The position numbers were made by a program, and so were the translations under genes. From Burkholderiales bacterium (GTDB taxonomy: Bacteria > Pseudomonadota > Gammaproteobacteria > Burkholderiales > Burkholderiaceae_C): a stretch of DNA of 11,200 nucleotides. Location: NCBI GenBank assembly GCA_005786815.1, contig SYDB01000176.1:1-11200 (forward strand). The letters run 5' to 3'. Within the stretch, counting starts at the first letter, position 1. Each line of letters starts with the position of its first letter. Positions 7,162 to 11,200 of the stretch are shown here, piece after piece. The notes below the pieces were generated by a model, which was not told the origin of the DNA, searched no databases, and saw only the letters and a list, made by a program, of their open reading frames with translations.

Positions 7162-7941
7162 TTACTTGTAGGTGGGTTTTTCTTTGTTCAAAAAGGCAGA
7201 AATGCCAAGCCCCGCGTTAGCGTGGTGTAAGTTTTTTACAAAGTGGTTGCGTTCTTGGGTTAAGTGGACATGGAGGCTCTGGGTCGGTGCATCATTGATC
7301 AACTCTTTGATGCTTTGCATAGCATTGGGCGCACGCGCATTGATACGTTCAGCTAAATCTAGTGCCTGTGTCAAAGCGGTTCCCGATTCCACCAAACGAT
7401 TCACGCTACCCAAAGCATGGAGGCGTTCCGCGCTAATTCGCTCGCCCAACAACATGAGTTCTGCGGCCAATTGGCGAGGTAAGGCTTGAGACAAGTTCCA
7501 ACTTCCGCCTCCGTCAGGAGATAAAGCAATGCTGCTGTAGGCCATGATAAAAATACTGTCTCTTGCAGCTACAACCAGATCGCACATCAACACTAAAGAG
7601 AAACCTGCACCCGCGGCAGCGCCTTCGACCGCGGCAATGACGGGTTTGGGAAAGGTGTGAATGGCTTCTATCCAGGTATGCAATCCATCAATGCTTTGCG
7701 CTTGAACTTCCGTGGGTTGTTCACGGTTCGCCAATAAGCGTTGCAGATTTCCGCCTGCACAAAAGTGCGCGCCTTCACCCGTGATGATGACGCTACGTAT
7801 CTCAGGATTGCCTTCGGCGGCATTCAAAGCTTCGATGCCAGCGGTATAGATTTCAGGGCCTAAGGCATTGCGAAGCGTTGGGTTGGAGATGGTCAAAACC
7901 AGCGTTTGACCGTGCACTGCACTTTTGAGTTGCCCAATCAT
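7162..7941 (-). CDS. PaaG-like enoyl-CoA hydratase/isomerase (crotonase family)
   Basis: A 259-residue crotonase-fold protein, normal family length. The oxyanion-hole segments are intact: HFCAGGNLQ (59-67) and EGAAAGAGFSL (106-116). The two glutamates of rat enoyl-CoA hydratase are both replaced, by Ser115 and, by my alignment, Tyr135. An Asp in SPDGGGSW (141-148, D143) sits where PaaG, the ring-1,2-epoxyphenylacetyl-CoA isomerase, carries its catalytic Asp. That pattern favours double-bond isomerisation over plain hydration. No other phenylacetate gene (paaABCDE, paaZ, paaK) is nearby, so the substrate is more likely the enoyl-CoA produced by the neighbouring dehydrogenase (inference). The ATG follows the stop of the 3-hydroxyacyl-CoA dehydrogenase directly (TAAATG), implying translational coupling. 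Confidence 0.9.
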   Translation of the reverse strand: MIGQLKSAVHGQTLVLTISNPTLRNALGPEIYTAGIEALNAAEGNPEIRSVIITGEGAHFCAGGNLQRLLANREQPTEVQAQSIDGLHTWIEAIHTFPKPVIAAVEGAAAGAGFSLVLMCDLVVAARDSIFIMAYSSIALSPDGGGSWNLSQALPRQLAAELMLLGERISAERLHALGSVNRLVESGTALTQALDLAERINARAPNAMQSIKELINDAPTQSLHVHLTQERNHFVKNLHHANAGLGISAFLNKEKPTYK

Positions 7942-9462
7942 TTATTGCTCGATGTGGGTCAAACTCAAACCAATGGCGCCGCGACGGCGCAACCATGGGC
8001 TTGGGCGATAGCGTGGGTCACCGTAAACGGTTTGCACATTGAAAAGCACTTCCAGAATTTCTGTGGGTCCATACAAATCACCCATAGCCAAAGGGCCCAT
8101 CGGATATCCCAGACCCAAAGTCACTGCAGTTTCTAAATCTTGAGGGCTACAAATGCCTTGCTGGCAAATATCGCAGGCAATATTGACGATATTGGCAACG
8201 ACCCGCTGGGTCACAAACCCACCGCTGTCACGGATAACGCTGACGGCTTTACCGTCGCGAGCAAACAATGCATGCGCTGCTTCGCGCATATCAACACGTG
8301 TCGCGGGGTTGGTGGCAAGCACACGGCGCTTGGTCAACTTGTCGTCGATTAAAAAATCAATACCGACGGTGCGCGCAGGGTCCAAACGTTCGACGATCGC
8401 AACGGTAGTGACATCAAAGCCCAGTGGCGCCACGATGGACAGCGCTTGCGCAGATGGAGAAGCACCAGTTTCAATCTTGGCGCCCAAGTTCTTAAGCAGT
8501 AGCAGCAGTTCAGCACGCCTTACCGCGCGGGTTGACACCCAGACTGGTGGCATTTCGTGGACTTCGGGGATGGGTGGTTCAGCAGGGATTTGCGCTACAC
8601 CGTTTTCATACTTGTAGAAACCATCTGCGACTTTTTTGCCGAGCACACCGCCCGCCAAGCGCTGTGCGGTGATAACACTCGGACGGTAGCGAGGCTCTTC
8701 GTAGTACTGCTGGTAAATGGATTCCATGACTGGATGCGAGACATCCAGGGCAGTTAAGTCCATAAGCTCAAAGGGCCCGAGTTTGAAACCAGCTTGGTCT
8801 TTCAAAATGCGGTCAATAGTGGCGAAATCTGCAATCCCTTCGGACACGATACGCAGCGCTTCCGTGCCGTAACCACGTCCCGCATGGTTCACGATGAAAC
8901 CCGGTGTGTCTTGGGCATTAACCGCTTTGTGGCCCATTTGCTTGGCATAGTCGCTCAATCTTGTGCAAACGCTGGGGTTGGTTTTAAGGCCGGCAATGAC
9001 TTCCACCACTTTCATCAGGGGAACGGGGTTGAAGAAGTGATAACCAGCAAATTGCTCTGGGCGCTTGAGGGCTGCAGCGATTGCAGTGACTGAGAGGGAC
9101 GATGTGTTGGTTACCAGCACTGCGCTGGGGTCCACCAATTGTTCGAGTTCAGCAAAGAATGATTTTTTGATGTCTAGGCGTTCAACAATGGCTTCAATCA
9201 CCAAATCGCAGTCGCTCAAGTCGCTTAACTGACCGGCACTTTGAAGATTGGCTTTAAATTGCGTAACTTGTTCTAAGGTAAATCGGTTTTTCTCTAGCAG
9301 TTTGTCCCACTGCTGTTGAATATTTTTGGAGGCTTTGGCCACGGCCTGCGCTTGCACGTCATACAGTTTGACAAGACTGCCAGCTTGCGCTGAGATTTGA
9401 GCGATCCCTTGTCCCATGGCACCAGTCCCTACAACGCCAACAGTTTGAAAAGTAGATTTCAT
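7942..9462 (-). CDS. 3-hydroxyacyl-CoA dehydrogenase, two C-terminal domains (PaaH/HbdA type)
   Basis: A 506-residue NAD-dependent enzyme oxidising (S)-3-hydroxyacyl-CoA to 3-ketoacyl-CoA. The Rossmann domain opens with GVVGTGAMGQG (9-19). The catalytic residues are visible: S121/S122 in TNTSSLS, H142 in GYHFFNP, E154 in VVEV and N192 in GFIVNH. A first 3HCDH C-terminal domain (about 188-285) is followed by a degenerate linker domain and a second copy (about 413-505). The duplication shows in EEPRYRPS (255-262) against GDPRYRPS (481-488). This architecture is that of PaaH and of polyhydroxybutyrate-type dehydrogenases, longer than the 280-residue single-domain form. A TTG start at 9507 would add 15 residues of poor quality, so ATG at 9462 is chosen, although it lacks a Shine-Dalgarno. 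It is the first gene of the central cluster and abuts the crotonase gene with no gap. Confidence 0.92.
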   Translation of the reverse strand: MKSTFQTVGVVGTGAMGQGIAQISAQAGSLVKLYDVQAQAVAKASKNIQQQWDKLLEKNRFTLEQVTQFKANLQSAGQLSDLSDCDLVIEAIVERLDIKKSFFAELEQLVDPSAVLVTNTSSLSVTAIAAALKRPEQFAGYHFFNPVPLMKVVEVIAGLKTNPSVCTRLSDYAKQMGHKAVNAQDTPGFIVNHAGRGYGTEALRIVSEGIADFATIDRILKDQAGFKLGPFELMDLTALDVSHPVMESIYQQYYEEPRYRPSVITAQRLAGGVLGKKVADGFYKYENGVAQIPAEPPIPEVHEMPPVWVSTRAVRRAELLLLLKNLGAKIETGASPSAQALSIVAPLGFDVTTVAIVERLDPARTVGIDFLIDDKLTKRRVLATNPATRVDMREAAHALFARDGKAVSVIRDSGGFVTQRVVANIVNIACDICQQGICSPQDLETAVTLGLGYPMGPLAMGDLYGPTEILEVLFNVQTVYGDPRYRPSPWLRRRGAIGLSLTHIEQ

Positions 9463-9468
9463 GAAGGA

Positions 9469-9474
9469 ATTATC
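9469..9474 (-). promoter_or_regulatory. Possible -10 box implying a leaderless start
   Basis: GATAAT on the minus strand matches the sigma70 -10 consensus at 5 of 6 bases and ends 6 nt before the ATG at 9462. Transcription from it would start at or next to the A of the ATG. The matching -35 position is poor, so this is weak. Confidence 0.25.
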
Positions 9475-9521
9475 GCTGAGCCCTTTTAGCCTTATGACCG
9501 AGGACAAGGGCAGTTTTAGAT

Positions 9522-9623
9522 TTAAAGAAATTTTCTAAAACGATGCGTGGCATGCGCTGCCAACAGGCTGGTTACTATCGATAACATAACGCCACCCAAG
9601 GCAAACCAATGCAACTGGTCCAT
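9522..9623 (-). CDS. Possible 33-residue membrane peptide
   Basis: A short minus-strand frame beginning at an ATG at 9623 and ending TAA. It encodes a single hydrophobic segment (about residues 5-24, WFALGGVMLSIVTSLLAA) followed by a basic tail (HATHRFRKFL), the layout of a small inner-membrane protein with a cytoplasmic positive end. A GGGAGG lies about 18 nt upstream, too far for an ideal ribosome site, and a shorter out-of-frame ATG is closer to it. It fills the gap between the D-2-hydroxyacid dehydrogenase and the 3-hydroxyacyl-CoA dehydrogenase. It could be chance coding; I recognise no family. Confidence 0.3.
   Translation of the reverse strand: MDQLHWFALGGVMLSIVTSLLAAHATHRFRKFL
9534..9563 (-). 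promoter_or_regulatory. Candidate sigma70 promoter of the dehydrogenase operon
   Basis: TTGGCA (9558-9563, 5 of 6 to the -35 consensus), an 18-nt spacer and TTTAGA (9534-9539, 3 of 6 to the -10). Transcription would begin near 9527, leaving a leader of about 65 nt. It competes with the -10-like box at 9469-9474. It also lies inside the doubtful 33-codon ORF; at most one of the two is likely to be functional. Confidence 0.3.
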
Positions 9624-9676
9624 ATGTCATTGTGCGATTAACCTCCCGCCACCGGCGAGAGACGATGCATCTCTTT

Positions 9677-10684
9677 TTATCTGCGAACTTGAAGTGCGCC
9701 AGGGTTGACGATATTGGTTGGGGTACCTTTGATGAAATTAACTACGTTGTCAAACGCAGCCCCAAAGTACAGCTCGTAACTTTCTTGTTCAACGTAGCCA
9801 ATGTGAGGGGTGCAAATGCAGTTTTCCAAACGCAATAAAGCATGGCCTTGCAAGATGGGTTCGCTCTCGAATACGTCTATGGCCGCCATACCGGGTCGGC
9901 CTCGGTTGAGCCCAGCGATCAATGCGTCTGGAGCCAATAGTTCGGCGCGTGATGTGTTGACAAGCAAAGCCGTGGTTTTCATAACTTGGAGGTCTGCCAA
10001 CGTGACGATGCCTCGGGTGCTGTCATTCAAACGAAGGTGCAAGCTCAAGATGTCGGATTGGGTAAAAAACTCTTCTCGGGTTGCTGCTGCTTCGAACCCA
10101 TGCTCCACGGCTAGGGCTCGCGATGCTTCGCTTCCCCAAAGCAACACCCGCATTCCAAAAGCTTTGCCGTAACCTGCCAATAGCTGGCCAATTTTTCCGT
10201 AACCCCAAATGCCCAAGGTTTTGCCTTTCAAAACTTGGCCTAAAGCAAAGTTGGTAGGCATAGCGCTTGATTTCAAACCCGATTGTTGCCAAGCACCGTG
10301 TTTGAGATTGTTTATGTATTGGGGCAATCGGCGCATAGCAGCCATGATCAAGGCCCATGTCAACTCTGCAGGGGCAACGGGAGAGCCAGCACCTTCAGCC
10401 ACCACAATACCGCGCTCTGTGCAGGCGGTGACATCCACGTGGCTTCCGATCTTGCCAGTCTGCGAGATCATTTTGAGCTTGGGCAGTTTTTCAATAAGTT
10501 GACGCGTGATGTGCGTGCGTTCACGAATCAGCACTAAGATTTCAGCGTCTTTTAGTCGGACCGACAACTGACCAACACCTTTAATCGTGTTGGTGAAAAC
10601 CTTGGCTGGATAGGCTTCTAACTTATTGGAGCAATTGAGTTTTCTGACGACGTCTTGGTAGTCGTCAAGGATGATGATGTTCAT
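9677..10684 (-). CDS. D-2-hydroxyacid dehydrogenase, NAD(P)-dependent
   Basis: A 335-residue enzyme of the D-isomer-specific 2-hydroxyacid dehydrogenase family (SerA/LdhA/GhrA type), reversibly reducing a 2-keto acid to a D-2-hydroxy acid. The split catalytic domain flanks a Rossmann domain with LGIWGYGKIGQ (157-167). The catalytic triad is intact: R246 in NTSRAELL, E275 in DVFESEP and H294 in TPHIGYV, with R-to-E spacing of 29 as in SerA. It lacks the C-terminal ACT domain of many SerA proteins, so it is not obviously the serine-pathway enzyme. Substrate cannot be told. A GTG at 10705 would add 7 residues, but the ATG at 10684 gives the usual MNIIILDDYQD opening. It lies 35 nt after the 81-residue gene downstream of lexA, so it may be co-transcribed with lexA. 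Confidence 0.9.
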   Translation of the reverse strand: MNIIILDDYQDVVRKLNCSNKLEAYPAKVFTNTIKGVGQLSVRLKDAEILVLIRERTHITRQLIEKLPKLKMISQTGKIGSHVDVTACTERGIVVAEGAGSPVAPAELTWALIMAAMRRLPQYINNLKHGAWQQSGLKSSAMPTNFALGQVLKGKTLGIWGYGKIGQLLAGYGKAFGMRVLLWGSEASRALAVEHGFEAAATREEFFTQSDILSLHLRLNDSTRGIVTLADLQVMKTTALLVNTSRAELLAPDALIAGLNRGRPGMAAIDVFESEPILQGHALLRLENCICTPHIGYVEQESYELYFGAAFDNVVNFIKGTPTNIVNPGALQVRR

Positions 10685-10719
10685 CCCCCAATTGTGCCTT
10701 GCCACTCAGGGGCAAGGGC

Positions 10720-10965
10720 TTAGTGTCTGTTTTCGATCTCTGCTAATCGGTCGAGTTCAGCGCATACATCAGCCATCCGACCAGATATCACCATTCGACC
10801 GGCGCTTTGGCGGTTTTGTTGGGCTTCCATGACGCGTGCAACGCGCAGAGGGATGGGCGTTGCAAATACAGGGGCACTTTGCATCGCTTGGACAGGCATA
10901 AAGCTGCGATAGGCAGAGTTGAGGGGGTTGAGTAAGCGGTAAGCGCTAAAAAAGGCGATGTTCAT
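10720..10965 (-). CDS. Small hypothetical protein between lexA and the dehydrogenase
   Basis: An 81-residue protein starting 12 nt after the lexA stop. The N-terminal half is non-polar with aromatics (FFSAYRLLNP) and looks disordered. The C-terminal half has a compact amphipathic stretch GRMVISGRMADVCAELDRLAEIE (56-78), which looks like a conserved helix and argues for a real gene. A weak GAAAG precedes the ATG by 6 nt. I recognise no domain and no transmembrane segment. Position right behind lexA suggests co-transcription and possible SOS induction, but it does not resemble SulA or ImuA in any motif I can point to. Confidence 0.65.
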   Translation of the reverse strand: MNIAFFSAYRLLNPLNSAYRSFMPVQAMQSAPVFATPIPLRVARVMEAQQNRQSAGRMVISGRMADVCAELDRLAEIENRH

Positions 10966-10977
10966 GGGGTGCTTTCT

Positions 10978-11200
10978 TTACATCAGAAAATTGTTACGAA
11001 TAAGGCCAACAGCCAAGCCTTCGATTTCAAAAGGTTCGTCGTTTTGCACGATGATGGTTTTAAAGTCTGGGTTTTCGGCGTGCAACTCAATGCGGTCTGA
11101 TTTACGTTCAAACCTTTTCACAGTGACGTCATCGCCCAAGCGTGCCACCACAATTTGGCCGTTTTTCGCCTCGCGGGTGGATTGAACGGCTAACAAGTCG
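10978..11200 (-). CDS. lexA: LexA repressor, C-terminal part (5' end beyond window)
   Basis: The last 74 codons of lexA, entering from the right edge with one base of a further codon. The fragment aligns without gaps to the start of the E. coli LexA S24 peptidase core ([20 protein letters not shown]), and ends with the family signature [11 protein letters not shown]. The lysine in VTVKRF is the general base of the Ser-Lys self-cleavage dyad; the serine, the cleavage site and the DNA-binding domain lie outside the window. LexA represses SOS genes until RecA filaments trigger self-cleavage. Promoter and operator are not in the window. The gene is followed 12 nt later by the 81-residue gene. Confidence 0.95.
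   Translation of the reverse strand, partial: DLLAVQSTREAKNGQIVVARLGDDVTVKRFERKSDRIELHAENPDFKTIIVQNDEPFEIEGLAVGLIRNNFLM

Noticed and set aside
8153-8617. 154-codon plus-strand frame
   Set aside because: It is antisense to the well-supported 3-hydroxyacyl-CoA dehydrogenase and has low-complexity Ser/Ala/Thr composition.
7162-9462. Phenylacetate degradation operon, from PaaG-like and PaaH-like proteins
   Set aside because: No paaK, paaABCDE, paaZ or paaJ is present; the neighbours point to an aliphatic hydroxyacyl-CoA route.
9658-9678. Hairpin AGAGA/TCTCT followed by TTTTT on the plus strand, terminator-like
   Set aside because: No plus-strand gene ends here, the stem has only 5 pairs without GC strength, and on the minus strand, where the genes run, there is no T-run after it.

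Overview
The window looks like a piece of a Gram-negative chromosome, most likely a betaproteobacterium of the order Burkholderiales (Comamonadaceae-like). This rests on the style of the LexA fragment, the Crp/Fnr regulator and the poly-glycine lipoprotein, and is inferred from remembered family resemblance, not from a search. No tRNA, rRNA, CRISPR array, insertion sequence or phage gene was seen. Almost everything lies on the minus strand.

Left end (1-1583): a secreted protein of unknown function runs off the left edge on the minus strand (1-486). After about 100 bp of divergent intergenic DNA comes the only plus-strand gene, an AT-richer lipoprotein with an NHL/YVTN-like beta-propeller (588-1583). 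Its stop overlaps the stop of the convergent CoA ligase by 4 bp.

Centre (1580-9462): seven co-directional minus-strand genes form one or two operons. In transcription order they are a two-domain 3-hydroxyacyl-CoA dehydrogenase, a PaaG-like crotonase, a Crp/Fnr-type regulator, an APH-fold kinase of the ACAD10/11 N-terminal type, an ACAD10/11-type acyl-CoA dehydrogenase, a Nu-class (YfcG/YghU) glutathione S-transferase and an acyl-CoA ligase. Gaps are 0, 89, 13, 27, 2 and 45 nt. The kinase plus dehydrogenase pair is the split bacterial form of the fused mammalian ACAD10/ACAD11 proteins and matches the logic of LvaA/LvaC in levulinate catabolism. There the 4-hydroxy group of a hydroxyacyl-CoA is phosphorylated and then removed, so that the chain can enter beta-oxidation. 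Ligase, kinase, dehydrogenase/lyase, crotonase and 3-hydroxyacyl-CoA dehydrogenase together could take a free hydroxy acid to a 3-ketoacyl-CoA. No thiolase and no LvaD-like short-chain reductase is in the window. The true substrate is not visible from sequence.

Right end (9463-11200): a 214-bp gap holds candidate promoters and a doubtful 33-codon membrane ORF. Beyond it is a separate minus-strand group: the 3' end of lexA (entering from the right edge), a conserved-looking 81-residue protein of unknown function and a D-2-hydroxyacid dehydrogenase, with gaps of 12 and 35 nt.
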